This document shows positions 15,689-24,885 of a stretch of 64,000 nt of DNA, piece by piece. The first letter of the stretch is position 1. Each line of letters opens with the position of its first letter. The notes under the pieces were generated by a model that had not been told where the DNA came from, searched no databases, and was given only the letters and a program-made list of their open reading frames with translations. The position numbers and the translations under genes were made by a program. Source of the stretch: Saccharothrix sp. NRRL B-16348 (GTDB lineage: Bacteria; Actinomycetota; Actinomycetes; Mycobacteriales; Pseudonocardiaceae); NCBI RefSeq assembly GCF_001280085.1, contig NZ_LGED01000046.1, forward strand, positions 62,001 through 126,000. Direction: 5' to 3'.

Positions 15689-17108
15689 CGGCGGTCGGCT
15701 CCACGACCGCGGCGGCGGCCTCGTCGTCGGCGACCGGCACCGCGGGCTCCAGCGGGCCCAGCCCGGTGCCCCACTCCTGGTCGGCCAGGGCGAACGCGGC
15801 CACGGTCAGCGCCACCACCGGGCGGGCCGGCGGCAGCTGCTCGGCGTAGAAGTCCAGCTCCAGCCGCGCGCCGAGCGGTGACGGGCGCAGGCGCAGCACG
15901 CCGTGCGGCGTCTCCTCGGGGTGCGCGAACCGGCACGACCACTCGGTGAACACGATCGAGCGTTCCACGGCCTCCGTCGGGTGAACCGCGCGGACGTTCG
16001 CGCCGACCGAGCCGTGCCGGTAGTCGTCGGCGGCGGAGACCAGCAGCTCCTCGAACTCGATGGACGACACGCCGAGGTCGTGCCCGGCCACCAGCGCGAC
16101 CTGCACCAGCGCCAGCGGCAGCTGCGGCAGGGCGTCCTCGAAGCACACCATCGCGCCGCCGTAGCGGGTGTTGATCTCGGTCGGCAGGAAGCCGTCGGCG
16201 GTGGCGATGCCGTCGAGGGTGAACGTGCCGCGGTAGTCGACCGTCTCGCGCAGCCGCTCGCCGACCCGGCGGGCCAGGTTGCGCATCTCCTCGCGGATCC
16301 ACGCGGGCGGGTCGTAGTAGGACGCGCAGCCCGCGTACAGGAACCGGGCCTGGCCCGCGCGGCGCGGCACGACCATCTCGATCGGCCGCAGCACGGCGGT
16401 GCCGTCCGGGAACACGATCCCGTGCACGCTCACCGGGATGCCCTCCAGGAACGGCATCACGCGGACGAACTCGCACTTGGCCGCGAGCACGTCGAAGGCC
16501 TCCTGGGCCTCCTGCCGGTCGCGGACGCGGCGGACGAAGTTCGCGCCGCCGTTGATCGCCGGGCCGTCGCCGGACCAGACGACGCCCGCGCCGCGGTCGA
16601 GGCGTCCGGTCGCCTCCCACAGGCCGTCGAAGTCGAGGCCGAGCACGACGGCGGGCGCGCGTGGCGCGGACAGCTCGTCCCACAGGCCGTCGATCGTCGT
16701 CTTGTTCTCCAGCTCCACCCACTCGGGGCGGCGGGCGTTGAGCACCGGCCGGCCCGCGAACTCCGGGGTGTGCACGTACGGCGTGCTGATCACCAGCGCC
16801 TCGCCGCGCGGGTCGAAGTCCTCCAGCACCGCGCGGACCCGGCGGTCGGGCGAGGTGAGCAGCCTGGTGAGCCGGTTCTGCTCGACCGCGACGAAGCCGC
16901 CCGCGATGCCGAGCGGCACCCAGCGGGCCACTTCCGAGTCGTGCAGCGGCGCGTGGTCGTCCGTCGACAGCACGAGCGTATGGCGGGCACCGAGCTGGTG
17001 GAGCTCGCCGGCGCGACTACTCAGCCGAGTGCCGCCCGCGAGCACGACCAACCGGTCGCCGAACAGGGTGCCGAGGCGCGCTTGAAGCGCGGAAAGGACG
17101 TCATCCAT
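15678..17108 (-). CDS. ATP-grasp domain protein
   Basis: A 476-residue protein with an N-terminal Rossmann-like domain (LVVLAGGTRLSSRAGELHQLGA, WVPLGIAGGFVAVEQNRLTRLL). A central ATP-grasp fold follows: ELENKTTIDGLWDEL, GPAINGGANFVRRV, VRVMPFLEGIPVSVHGIVF, YRGTFTLDGIATADGFLPTEINTRYG. TEINTRYGG corresponds to the metal-binding E-x-N-x-R of ATP-grasp ligases. The C-terminal about 120 residues are beta-rich with an acidic Ala-rich tail. Such enzymes join a carboxylate to an amine or thiol via an acyl phosphate; the substrate is unknown. No co-directional partner enzyme is adjacent. Confidence 0.75.
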   Translation of the reverse strand: MDDVLSALQARLGTLFGDRLVVLAGGTRLSSRAGELHQLGARHTLVLSTDDHAPLHDSEVARWVPLGIAGGFVAVEQNRLTRLLTSPDRRVRAVLEDFDPRGEALVISTPYVHTPEFAGRPVLNARRPEWVELENKTTIDGLWDELSAPRAPAVVLGLDFDGLWEATGRLDRGAGVVWSGDGPAINGGANFVRRVRDRQEAQEAFDVLAAKCEFVRVMPFLEGIPVSVHGIVFPDGTAVLRPIEMVVPRRAGQARFLYAGCASYYDPPAWIREEMRNLARRVGERLRETVDYRGTFTLDGIATADGFLPTEINTRYGGAMVCFEDALPQLPLALVQVALVAGHDLGVSSIEFEELLVSAADDYRHGSVGANVRAVHPTEAVERSIVFTEWSCRFAHPEETPHGVLRLRPSPLGARLELDFYAEQLPPARPVVALTVAAFALADQEWGTGLGPLEPAVPVADDEAAAAVVEPTAVTA

Positions 17109-17257
17109 CGCCGAGAACTCGCTTTATGAGAAGCAGACGAGACAGCCGGCGAGCGCCGGTGTCACGCACTGTAGAGGCAGGCGATGGGATCGGCCTAGCA
17201 CGGTCCGGCAACGACCGGATGAAACTTGCCGATGGGATCAGGGGCGGCTGCGCGAGA

Positions 17258-17491
17258 TCATCGAGCGGCGTGGCGAAGTACCTGGTCAACCCGGTTCAGG
17301 AAGGCGCGCGGACCCTGGGCCTTGGGGAACGGGAGCAGCAGGCCCAGCAGCGTGTCGTCCAGCGACGGAGGCGCGGCGGCCACGATCGCGGCGGCGGTCT
17401 CCAGGAACCGCTGCCGCTTGGCCTCCTGCACGGCGTGCTCGGCGAGAACGCCCTCGATGCTCGTGTGCATGGCTGGATGCGGGTAACTCAC
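17258..17491 (-). CDS. Small hypothetical protein
   Basis: A 77-residue frame (GTG 17491; ATG 17470 is an alternative giving MHTSIEGVLAEHAVQEAK). It has a helical N-terminal half rich in Ala/Glu/Gln and a second helix containing DDTLLGLLLPF. It has no signal peptide and no known motif. Codon use looks coding, but the opposite strand is also open, so the call is tentative. Function unknown. Confidence 0.45.
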   Translation of the reverse strand: MSYPHPAMHTSIEGVLAEHAVQEAKRQRFLETAAAIVAAAPPSLDDTLLGLLLPFPKAQGPRAFLNRVDQVLRHAAR

Positions 17492-17587
17492 TTGGGTTGT
17501 ATCGGCCCCACCTGTCCCGACCTTTAGGGTGAATTTGCACCGAGTTCAGAGACGTGGACGGTGCGGTGGACGTGCTGTGATGTCGCC

Positions 17588-18418
17588 ATGCGCGTTCTGG
17601 TCACCGGGTCCACCGGGTACGTCGGACGGGTGGTGTCGGCGGAGTTGTCCGCCGCGGGCCACACACCTATCCCCTTTTCGGGTGACGTCCGGGTCGGGTC
17701 GTTCGACGGGCCGGTCGACGCGGTCGTGCACCTGGCGGGTCTGGGGCGGGTGCGCGAGTCGTTCGGCGATCCCGTGCGGTACTACGACGTGAACGTGGGC
17801 GGCACGGTGAACCTGCTGCGCTCGCCGCCGCCGCGGTTCGTGCTGGCGTCCACGGCGGGTGTGTACGGGTCGGCCGGGGTCGCGACGATCGACGAGTCCT
17901 GCCCGCGTGCGCCGGCCAGTCCTTATGCGGCCTCCAAAGCCGCCGCCGAGGACGTGCTGTCGTGGTCCGCCGCCGCGGGTCGGGTGCGCGGGGTGGCGCT
18001 GCGGCTGTTCAACGTCGCCGGTGAGGGGGACGTCGACGACACGCGCGTGATCACGAGGGCGTGCGGGGTGGCGGCCGGGCGGCTGCCGTCGATGGAGGTG
18101 TTCGGCGACGGGTCGGCGGTGCGCGACTTCGTGCACGTGCGCGACGTGGCGCGGGCGTTCGTGACGGCGGTGGAGTGCGCGGAGGAGGGGTACGTGGCGC
18201 TCAACGTGGGCGCGACGCCCGCGAGCGTGGCCGACGTGCTGGCCTCGGTGGCCCGGGTGACCGGTCGGGAGGTGCCGGTCGTGCGGCGGCCCGCGAACCC
18301 CGACGAGGTGCCCGTGCTGCGCGCGGACACGACCAGGCTGCGCGCGCTGGGCTGGGAACCGACCTGCTCCGACCTCGACACCGTGGTCCGCGACCAGTGG
18401 GCGACCGAGAGCCGGTAG
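17588..18418 (+). CDS. NAD-dependent epimerase/dehydratase (extended SDR)
   Basis: A 276-residue extended short-chain dehydrogenase. ATG 17588 (MRVLVTGSTGYVG) gives the canonical GxxGxxG Rossmann start. VDAVVHLAGLG, the YYDVNVGGTVNLL block, LASTAGVYGS (catalytic Ser), SPYAASKAAAED (YxxxK), LRLFNVAGEG and VRDFVHVRDVARA (substrate-domain signature) are all present. The arrangement resembles UDP-glucose 4-epimerases and related UDP-sugar epimerases. It is shorter than GalE (usually about 330 residues), so the exact sugar is uncertain. Confidence 0.85.
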   Translation: MRVLVTGSTGYVGRVVSAELSAAGHTPIPFSGDVRVGSFDGPVDAVVHLAGLGRVRESFGDPVRYYDVNVGGTVNLLRSPPPRFVLASTAGVYGSAGVATIDESCPRAPASPYAASKAAAEDVLSWSAAAGRVRGVALRLFNVAGEGDVDDTRVITRACGVAAGRLPSMEVFGDGSAVRDFVHVRDVARAFVTAVECAEEGYVALNVGATPASVADVLASVARVTGREVPVVRRPANPDEVPVLRADTTRLRALGWEPTCSDLDTVVRDQWATESR

Positions 18419-18438
18419 CCGGCCGTCAGAGCTTCGCG

Positions 18439-18462
18439 AGGGTCCCCGCCAAGGGGAACCCT
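18439..18462. terminator. Weak hairpin between convergent genes
   Basis: AGGGTCCCC and GGGGAACCCT pair with one bulge around a 5-nt loop, 21 bp after the epimerase stop and 11 bp before the rnz stop. It is probably a bidirectional terminator. Confidence 0.4.
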
Positions 18463-18472
18463 TGTAGTGATC

Positions 18473-19387
18473 TTACCGGCCGGGTCCGACAAAGTCGGTG
18501 GTCTCGCGTCGGCGGGGCAGCGGGACGCGTTCCAGGTCGGCGGCCACCACGATGTCGCCGTCGAAGACCTCGGCGGCCTCGTCGTGGAACAGCCGGGGGT
18601 CGGTGTAGCGCTGCGAGAAGTGGGTGAGGACGAGCTTGCGCACGCCGCACTCGGCCGCGACCTTCGCCGCCTGCCGCGCGGTGAGGTGGCCGTACTCCGC
18701 GGCCAGCGCCTCGTCCTCGTGCAGGAACGTCGACTCGATCACCAGCATGTCGGCGCCGTCGGCGAGCTCGAACACGCCGTCGCACAGCCGGGTGTCCATG
18801 ACGAACGCGAACCGCTGGCCCCGGCGCGGCACGCTCACCTCGTCCAGCAGCGGCGGCCGGAGGTCGCGGATGGCGCGACCCCGGATGCCGCGTTCGGCCA
18901 GCCGTTCGGGCAGCATCGTGCGGCCGTCCGACTCGACCAGGCGGTAGCCGTAGGCGGGCAGCGTGTGGTCGAGCCGCCGTGCCTCCAGCCGGCCGAACGG
19001 CCCCTCGGCGACCACGCCCGGCTCGGTGACCGGCTGCGCCCGCACGTCCGCCACGTCGTGGAACGAACTCGCGTGCCGAAGCCGTTCGAAGTACTCCGCG
19101 CCCTCCGCGGGGAAGTGCGCGTGCACGGTGTGCGCCACCCGGTCGAGGGACATCCGCTGGACGACGCCCGGCACGCCGAGGCAGTGGTCGCCGTGGAAGT
19201 GGGTGATGAAGAGCCTGGTGACGTCGGTGGCCGCGACGCCCGCGCGCGCCATCTGCCGCTGCGTGCCGTCGCCCGGGTCGAACAGGAAGCCCTCGGCGTC
19301 CCAGCGCAGCAAGTAGCCGTTGTGGTTGCGGGTGCGGGTCGGCACCTGGCTCGCGGTGCCGAGCACGACCAGCTCTCGTGGTGACAC
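18473..19387 (-). CDS. rnz: Ribonuclease Z
   Basis: A 304-residue metallo-beta-lactamase-fold tRNA 3' endonuclease. It removes 3' trailers, which matters here because three tRNA-Ser genes in the window lack encoded [16 protein letters not shown] and [10 protein letters not shown] open the protein. [11 protein letters not shown] at 61-71 is the zinc motif. Later ligands are in [34 protein letters not shown] and [11 protein letters not shown], all typical of RNase Z. Start GTG or ATG at 19387. It is divergent from the serine hydrolase with only 17 bp between starts. Confidence 0.92.
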   Translation of the reverse strand: MSPRELVVLGTASQVPTRTRNHNGYLLRWDAEGFLFDPGDGTQRQMARAGVAATDVTRLFITHFHGDHCLGVPGVVQRMSLDRVAHTVHAHFPAEGAEYFERLRHASSFHDVADVRAQPVTEPGVVAEGPFGRLEARRLDHTLPAYGYRLVESDGRTMLPERLAERGIRGRAIRDLRPPLLDEVSVPRRGQRFAFVMDTRLCDGVFELADGADMLVIESTFLHEDEALAAEYGHLTARQAAKVAAECGVRKLVLTHFSQRYTDPRLFHDEAAEVFDGDIVVAADLERVPLPRRRETTDFVGPGR

Positions 19388-19404
19388 ATGGCAGAGTCTG
19401 CGGC

Positions 19405-20223
19405 ATGGAGAGCTTGCAGGCGGTGTCGTCGTGGCCGGTGGACACCGCGGCGACGGCCGTGGTCGACGCGCGCGGCGAGGTGCTCGGCACGCACGGGCCG
19501 GTCGACCGCCGGTTCCCGCTGGCGTCGGTGACCAAGCTGCTGACGTCGTACGCGGTGCTGGTGGCGGTGGAGGAGGGCGCGGTCGAGTGGGACCAGCCGG
19601 CCGGGCCCGCCGGGTCGACGGTGCGGCACCTGATCGCGCACACGTCCGGGTTGGCGTTCGACTCGGCCGACGTCCAGGCCGCGCCGGGCACCAGGCGGAT
19701 CTACTCCAACACGGGGTTCCAGGTGCTCGCGGACTTCGTGGCGGAGGCGACCGGGATCCCGTTCGCGCGGTACCTGGCGGAAGCGGTGTTCGAGCCGCTC
19801 GGCATGGCGTCGTCCACGCTGGACGGCTCGGCGGGCGCGGGTGGCACGTCCACGGTGTCGGACCTGGTCCGGTTCGCGGCGGAGGTGCAGGCGCCGAAGC
19901 TGGTGTCGGCCGAGCAGGTGGCGGAGGCGACGACGGTCGCGTTTCCGGGGCTGCGCGGGGTGCTGCCGGGCTTCGGGTCGCAGAAGGAGAACGACTGGGG
20001 TCTCGGGTTCGAGATCCGGGCGGGGAAGTCGCCGCACTGGACGGGCACGGCCAGCTCGCCGCGGACGTTCGGGCACTTCGGGCAGAGCGGCACGTTCCTG
20101 TGGGTCGACCCGGACGCCGGCGTGGCGTGCGTGACGTTGACCGACCGGAACTTCGGCGAGTGGGCCGCGGCGGCCTGGCCCGCGTTCACCGACGGGGTGC
20201 TGGCGGAGCTGGGTCGGGGCTGA
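19405..20223 (+). CDS. Beta-lactamase-family serine hydrolase (class C / esterase type)
   Basis: A 272-residue serine hydrolase. It carries the SxxK nucleophile motif SVTK at 41-44, the YSN motif (IYSNTGFQ, Tyr100) and an HxG-like HFGQSG late in the protein. [11 protein letters not shown] and [14 protein letters not shown] are classic for this family. No signal peptide follows ATG 19405, so it is probably cytosolic and more likely an esterase or peptidase than a resistance enzyme. The 17-bp gap to rnz suggests a shared control region. Confidence 0.85.
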   Translation: MESLQAVSSWPVDTAATAVVDARGEVLGTHGPVDRRFPLASVTKLLTSYAVLVAVEEGAVEWDQPAGPAGSTVRHLIAHTSGLAFDSADVQAAPGTRRIYSNTGFQVLADFVAEATGIPFARYLAEAVFEPLGMASSTLDGSAGAGGTSTVSDLVRFAAEVQAPKLVSAEQVAEATTVAFPGLRGVLPGFGSQKENDWGLGFEIRAGKSPHWTGTASSPRTFGHFGQSGTFLWVDPDAGVACVTLTDRNFGEWAAAAWPAFTDGVLAELGRG

Positions 20224-20296
20224 CGTCAGCCTGCGCAAGCCAGTGCTTGATTCGCGCAAGTAGTCGACAGATTCTAGGAAAAACTCGCCACTCTCT

Positions 20297-20326
20297 TGTG
20301 AGGCACGCCACAGCGTGCCTAAGGTC
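20297..20326 (+). promoter_or_regulatory. Promoter with an inverted repeat filling the spacer
   Basis: TTGTGA (20297) and TAAGGT (20321) are separated by 18 bp. The spacer is almost entirely the inverted repeat AGGCACGC-N4-GCGTGCCT (20302-20321). A protein bound there would block the promoter of the secreted beta-helix gene 33 bp downstream. Two GCGCAAG copies lie further up, near 20233 and 20254. Confidence 0.5.
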
Positions 20327-20358
20327 GCGTCCCCGGCCTTGAGAGAAACGAGTCCTCG

Positions 20359-22338
20359 ATGTTGCGGATGGCTGTCAGGTTCGTCGCGGTCGCGGTGGTG
20401 GTCGCGGGGCTCGGAGTGCCCGGCACGGCCCAAGCCGCGCCCGCGCCCGTCGTCACCCGGGCCGCGCTGGACCCCGCGCTCGTCGCGGGCCGGGGCGCGG
20501 ACGTCGCGTTCGTCGAGCAGGAAGCGGAGAACGCCACCACGAACGGCACGGTCATCGGACCCGACCGGACGGCGTACACGCTGCCGTCCGAGGCGTCCGG
20601 TCGGATGGCGGTCCGGCTCGCGCCCGGCGAGCACGTCGAGTTCACCCTGCCGGCCGCCGCCAACGCGATCACCGTCCGCTACAGCGTCCCGGACGCGCCG
20701 ACCGGCGGCGGCATCACCGCGCCGCTGGACGTGACCGTGAACGGCAAGCACCGCAAGACGATGACGCTCACCTCGCAGTACGCGTGGCTCTACAACCAGT
20801 ACCCCTTCAGCAACGACCCGAACGCCGACCTGCTGCACCCGGACTGGTGGATCACCGAGTGCGCGTGCGTGCCGTCCCAGACCACGCCCGCCCCGGTCAT
20901 CACGAAACCGTTCCGCCCCAGCCACTTCTACGACGAGCAGCGCCTCAAGCTCGGCAGGACCCACCGCGCCGGCGACCGCGTCCGCCTCACCGCACCCGCC
21001 GGCACGAACGCCGCGTGGACCGTGATCGACCTGCTGGACTCGGAGCTGGTCGCACCGCCGCACGTCAACCCGGTCGCGGCGAACGTGCTGCTGTTCGGCG
21101 CGGACCCGACCGGCCGGCGCGACTCGGCCGACGCCCTCGACCGCGCCATCGCGTTCGCCAGGCGCCACCGGCTCCCCGTGTACCTGCCGCCGGGCACGTT
21201 CCAGGTCAACCGGCACATCGTCGTGGACGACGTGACCATTGAGGGCGCGGGCAACTGGCACACCGTGGTCAAAGGCCGTGAGGTCACCCTCCCGACCCCC
21301 GCGCCGGACGGCTCCGTGCACACCGGGGTCGGCTTCTACGGCAAGCCCGCGGCCGAAGGCGGCAGCCACGACGTCCACCTGCGCGGTTTCGCCATCGAGG
21401 GCGATGTGCGCGAGCGGGTCGACACCGACCAGGTCAACGGGATCGGCGGCGCGCTCAGCGACTCCACGATCCGCGGCCTGCACCTGCGCCACACCAAGGT
21501 CGGCCTGTGGTTCGACGGTCCGATGTCGAACGTCTCCGTCACCGACAACATCGTGGTGGACCAGGTCGCGGACGCGCTGAACTTCCACACCGGCGTCACG
21601 GACTCGTTGGTGCGCAACAACTTCATCCGCAACACCGGTGACGACGGCCTCGCCATGTGGTCGGAGCACCGGCAGGACGCGCGCAACCGGTTCGAGCGCA
21701 ACACCGTGCAGTCGCCCGTGCTGGCCAACGGCATCGCGTTGTACGGCGGCACGGACAACGCCGTGACGGGCAACCTGGTCGCCGACCCCGTGCGCGAGGG
21801 CAGCGGCATCCAGCTCGGGTCGCGGTTCGGCGCGCAGCCGTTCACCGGGCAGGTCCTGATCACCGACAACACCACCGTCCGGGCGGGCACGTTCGAGCTG
21901 AACTGGAAGGTCGGGCTCGGCGCGATCTGGTTCTACGCCTTGGAAGGCGACATCGACGCGGACGTGCGCGTGGTGGGCAACCACTTCCTCGACAACACCT
22001 ACAACGCGATCATGCTGGTGAGCGAGTGGTCGGTGAAGGACCTGCACTCGATCACCAACGTGCGCTTCGAGGACGTCCACGTCGACGGCACGGGCACGTC
22101 GGTGGTGAGCGCGCGGGCGGCCGGGTCGGCGACGTTCGCGAACGTGGACGCCCGCAACGTCGGCGCGGTGCCGGTGAACAACTGCGGTTCGTTCCACTTC
22201 CCGGCCACCGGCTCGGAGTTCGCCCTGGCCGACGGCGGCGGCAACGACGGCTGGCTGGCGCCGTGGCTGCTGCCGAACACGATCACGTGCGACGACCGCC
22301 CGCGGGTCGTCCCGCCACCGGCGCCGTCGCGGTGGTGA
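20359..22338 (+). CDS. Secreted carbohydrate-binding / right-handed beta-helix protein, likely glycosidase
   Basis: A 659-residue secreted protein with a signal peptide ending TAQAAPAP. Residues about 50-115 (VEQEAENATTNG, GRMAVRLAPGEHVEFTLP) look like a CBM6/35-type module. From about 255 a pectate-lyase-superfamily beta-helix starts (FGADPTGRRDSADALDRAI, YLPPGTFQVNRHIVVDDVTI) and continues with repeating coils rich in Asn/Asp (VSVTDNIVVDQVADALNF, SLVRNNFIRNTGDDGLAMW, NAVTGNLVADPV). This order resembles the GH87/GH55-type alpha- or beta-glucanases of soil actinomycetes. The conserved acids cannot be assigned without alignment, so the substrate is open. Confidence 0.75.
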   Translation: MLRMAVRFVAVAVVVAGLGVPGTAQAAPAPVVTRAALDPALVAGRGADVAFVEQEAENATTNGTVIGPDRTAYTLPSEASGRMAVRLAPGEHVEFTLPAAANAITVRYSVPDAPTGGGITAPLDVTVNGKHRKTMTLTSQYAWLYNQYPFSNDPNADLLHPDWWITECACVPSQTTPAPVITKPFRPSHFYDEQRLKLGRTHRAGDRVRLTAPAGTNAAWTVIDLLDSELVAPPHVNPVAANVLLFGADPTGRRDSADALDRAIAFARRHRLPVYLPPGTFQVNRHIVVDDVTIEGAGNWHTVVKGREVTLPTPAPDGSVHTGVGFYGKPAAEGGSHDVHLRGFAIEGDVRERVDTDQVNGIGGALSDSTIRGLHLRHTKVGLWFDGPMSNVSVTDNIVVDQVADALNFHTGVTDSLVRNNFIRNTGDDGLAMWSEHRQDARNRFERNTVQSPVLANGIALYGGTDNAVTGNLVADPVREGSGIQLGSRFGAQPFTGQVLITDNTTVRAGTFELNWKVGLGAIWFYALEGDIDADVRVVGNHFLDNTYNAIMLVSEWSVKDLHSITNVRFEDVHVDGTGTSVVSARAAGSATFANVDARNVGAVPVNNCGSFHFPATGSEFALADGGGNDGWLAPWLLPNTITCDDRPRVVPPPAPSRW

Positions 22339-23301
22339 CTAGGGCGTGACGACGGCGTGGCCGCGCACCCGGCCACGCCGCACGTCCTCGATCGCGGCGG
22401 CGGCCTCGGCCAACGGGTACGTGCGGTCCAGCGCGGGCACGACCTCACCCGCTTCGATCAGCTCGCGGAGCAGCACGAGGTCGTCGAGGCGATCCTTGTG
22501 CACGAGCGGCCGTGCCTTGATCCCCAGGAACGGCGCCGCGACCAGCCCGCGGACCCACCGGTCCATGCCCATCAGCCACCGCCCGCCCGTGCCGCCGGCG
22601 AGCACGACCGTCCCACCCGGCTTCAGCAGGCGCTTCAAGGTGCGCAGCGACGGGTTGCCGTAGAGGTCGATCACCACGTCGAAGCCGCTCGCCGTCAACG
22701 GTCCGGCCGCGTAGTCGAGCACGTGGTCCGCGCCGAGCCCCGTGACCAGGTCCGCTTTCGCCGCGCTGCACACCCCGGTCACCTCGGCGCCGTAGTGCTT
22801 GGCGATCTGCACGGCGTACACCCCGACGCAGCCGGAAGCGCCCAGCACCAGCACCTTCTGCCCGGCTGCGACCCGACCCGCGTCCCGGACCGCCTGCAAC
22901 GCGGTGAACCCCGCGATCGGCACGGCCGCCGCCTGTTCCGCCGTGAGGTTGGCGGGCTTGGCCGTCACCTGGCCCTCGGGCACGGCGGCGTACTCGCAGA
23001 ACGCGCCGGAGCACCACCCGAACACCTCGTCGCCGATCTTCGTGCGGGACACGCCCCGGCCGACCGCCTCGACCGTGCCGGCCAACTTTAGGCCGGGCAC
23101 CCGGTTGCGCGGTCGCCGCACCCCGACCACCGGCCGTGCCGCGTAGGGCAGGCCGCGCAGGATGTGCCAGTCGGAGCCGGAGACCGCGGCGGCCCGCACG
23201 CGCACCAGCACCTCACCGTCCCCGACCGACGGCTTGTCGATGTCGTTCAGCCGCAGCACTTCTTCGAGGACGCCGTACGCGTCCTGGGTGATCGCTCTCA
23301 T
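22339..23301 (-). CDS. Zinc-independent MDR quinone oxidoreductase / NAD(P)-dependent alcohol dehydrogenase
   Basis: A 320-residue medium-chain reductase. ITQDAYGVLEEVLRLNDID and GEVLVRVRAAAVSGSDWHIL form the GroES-like part. VPGLKLAGTVEAVG, DEVFGW and the NADPH-binding VLVLGASGCVGVYAVQIAKHYG follow, then DVVIDLYGN. No structural zinc Cys cluster is present, which fits quinone oxidoreductase/reticulon-4-interacting-protein-like enzymes. ATG 23301 overlaps the stop of the XRE regulator by ATGA, so they form an operon. The regulator probably controls it through the operator near 24.0 kb. Confidence 0.88.
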   Translation of the reverse strand: MRAITQDAYGVLEEVLRLNDIDKPSVGDGEVLVRVRAAAVSGSDWHILRGLPYAARPVVGVRRPRNRVPGLKLAGTVEAVGRGVSRTKIGDEVFGWCSGAFCEYAAVPEGQVTAKPANLTAEQAAAVPIAGFTALQAVRDAGRVAAGQKVLVLGASGCVGVYAVQIAKHYGAEVTGVCSAAKADLVTGLGADHVLDYAAGPLTASGFDVVIDLYGNPSLRTLKRLLKPGGTVVLAGGTGGRWLMGMDRWVRGLVAAPFLGIKARPLVHKDRLDDLVLLRELIEAGEVVPALDRTYPLAEAAAAIEDVRRGRVRGHAVVTP

Positions 23302-23522
23302 GAGTCGTCCTCCGGGTACTGGAACACGTCGCCGAGCGGGACCTGGAAGACCCGCGCGATCTGGAAGGCCATCTCCAGCGAGGGCGAGTAGCGGCCCTGC
23401 TCGATGGCGATGACGGTCTGGCGCGTGACGTCGAGGCGGCGGGCCAGCTCGGCCTGCGTCATCTCGCCGTGCGCGAAGCGGAGTGCGCGGATCGAGTTGG
23501 TGATCCTGGTCGGCTTGCCCAC
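23298..23522 (-). CDS. Small XRE-family transcriptional regulator
   Basis: A 74-residue single-domain Cro/CI helix-turn-helix protein. MTQAELARRLDVTRQTVIAIEQGR is the HTH, and SPSLEMAFQIARVFQVPLGDVFQ closes the fold. GTG 23522 directly follows the TGA of the membrane-protein gene, and its own TGA overlaps the oxidoreductase ATG. The minimal size and pairing with a small membrane protein are typical of autoregulating modules. Confidence 0.9.
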   Translation of the reverse strand: MGKPTRITNSIRALRFAHGEMTQAELARRLDVTRQTVIAIEQGRYSPSLEMAFQIARVFQVPLGDVFQYPEDDS

Positions 23523-23942
23523 TCAGAACCCCCGGCGGTACGCGACCAGCTTGACCGCGGCGCCGAACACGGCCCACGCGTTGAACACCAGGAAGATCGC
23601 GTTGGCGATCCAGAAGTGCGGCGCTTCGGCCAGCGTCAACCCGAAGGGCAGCACCATGCCCACGCCGAGCACGACGCCGGCCACGTGCTCACCGAACCGG
23701 TTGATGTCGCGGTCGCGGGCGTCGGCCCGGTGGCTCTCGCTCGGCTTGGCGATCTCCAGCGCGACCCGGCCGACCACGGCCAGCCCCACGGCGATCCCGA
23801 CGGCCCACAACATGGGCGACACGTAGGGCACCTCGGCCACCGGCCCGTCACCGGCCCGCCCCAGGACGACCACGACGTACCCGAGGTAGGTCAGCGCGCT
23901 GACCACCAGGTACACCCAGATCCCCTTCTCCTCGTACGACAT
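23523..23942 (-). CDS. Four-helix integral membrane protein paired with XRE regulator
   Basis: A 139-residue membrane protein. Hydrophobic segments are at about 8-28, 45-62, 87-104 and 108-128. The loop between segments 2 and 3 is charged (EIAKPSESHRADARDRDINRFGEH). It resembles the DUF2178-like partners of small XRE regulators. First gene of a three-gene operon (membrane protein, regulator, oxidoreductase). Its transport or sensing role is not known. Confidence 0.75.
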   Translation of the reverse strand: MSYEEKGIWVYLVVSALTYLGYVVVVLGRAGDGPVAEVPYVSPMLWAVGIAVGLAVVGRVALEIAKPSESHRADARDRDINRFGEHVAGVVLGVGMVLPFGLTLAEAPHFWIANAIFLVFNAWAVFGAAVKLVAYRRGF

Positions 23943-23993
23943 GGCACCACGCTCCGATGTAAAAGAAACTTGACACCCTGAAGGTAAGGTTCG

Positions 23994-24010
23994 CTTGACA
24001 TGATGTCAAG
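23994..24010. promoter_or_regulatory. Palindromic operator of the XRE operon
   Basis: CTTGACATGATGTCAAG has 8-bp arms around one central base. Further half-sites TTGACA(C) occur at about 23971 and 24017. The palindrome contains a minus-strand -35 (TTGACA) that is 17 bp from a TACCTT -10, so a bound regulator would occlude the promoter of the 23942-22339 operon. Confidence 0.6.
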
Positions 24011-24030
24011 CATCTTTGACACCGCGGGGC

Positions 24031-24885
24031 TCACCGCACTTCGGTGAACCCGGCCGGCACGGGAGCGACGAGCTTGTCCAGGTTCTCCGGGGTGGGCGCC
24101 AACCACGCCAGGTCCGCCGGCGGCAGGGCGTCGTCCTGCAGGTGCTGCTGCCGCACCGGGAGCCACGACCCGAGGTCGACCCACAGGGCCACGGGCGGGG
24201 TGGCCTTCAGCCCGAGGTCGCCCTCCAGGTGGACGGTCGGCTTGCCGTTGACGAGTTCCCCCTCGGCGACCACGCGCAGGCGTCCGTCGGCGAGCGCCTG
24301 CTTGATCCGCGCCGGGGTCAGCACGTCGGTGTCCACAACGGCCTGCCCCGGCGAGTGGTACCCAGGAGTGCGCCGCCACGTCCGGTTCACGTGGTCGACC
24401 ACGGTGGTGGTGCCGTCGCGCTCGATGCTCGTGTCGATGACGGGCTTGCCGTCCACCAGGACCGACGACCGGAAGGCGGTGCCGTCGCCGAGGCTGTGGT
24501 TGTCGTGGACGGCGGGCCTGCCCGGCTTGCCGTACTTGCCGGACTCCTCGGTCGAGGTCCTGCGCACGACCCAACCGTCCACGCCGTCGAGCGCGGTCGT
24601 CACCTCCCGCGCCACCAGCGCGATGTCCACGCTCGGTACCAGGGCGGTCGACGACGCGTGGCCCTCGTCCGGCGGGGTCGAACCCGGTCTCACGGCCACG
24701 ATCCCGACCGCGAGCGCGAGCACGACCGGCACCGCGACGAGCCCCGCGCGGCGGAGGGCGATGCGGCGGCCGTAGCGCTTGGCGAGTGACGGCAGCAGTG
24801 CGGGCGGCACCTCCTCCTCGCCCGCCCGCAGTGCGAGGCGCAACTCGTGCACGAAGGTGTCGTCGAGCCGGTCGTCAGTGGACAT
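24031..24885 (-). CDS. Membrane protein coupled to ECF sigma factor (anti-sigma-like)
   Basis: A 284-residue protein. The N-terminal about 45 residues are charged and cytosolic (DDTFVHELRLALRAGEEEVPPALL), one transmembrane helix follows (LVAVPVVLALAVGIVAV, about 49-66), and the rest is extracytoplasmic and beta-rich. The start overlaps the sigma-factor stop by 11 nt. Position and topology fit an anti-sigma regulator, but there is no zinc-binding HxxxCxxC. It may instead be the accessory lipoprotein-like partner found beside actinobacterial SigE-type ECF factors. Confidence 0.65.
   Translation of the reverse strand: MSTDDRLDDTFVHELRLALRAGEEEVPPALLPSLAKRYGRRIALRRAGLVAVPVVLALAVGIVAVRPGSTPPDEGHASSTALVPSVDIALVAREVTTALDGVDGWVVRRTSTEESGKYGKPGRPAVHDNHSLGDGTAFRSSVLVDGKPVIDTSIERDGTTTVVDHVNRTWRRTPGYHSPGQAVVDTDVLTPARIKQALADGRLRVVAEGELVNGKPTVHLEGDLGLKATPPVALWVDLGSWLPVRQQHLQDDALPPADLAWLAPTPENLDKLVAPVPAGFTEVR

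Noticed and set aside
18835..22197. A 1120-residue minus-strand open frame
   Set aside because: Antisense to the serine hydrolase and beta-helix genes; composition of a shadow frame, with no domain except where it crosses rnz out of frame.
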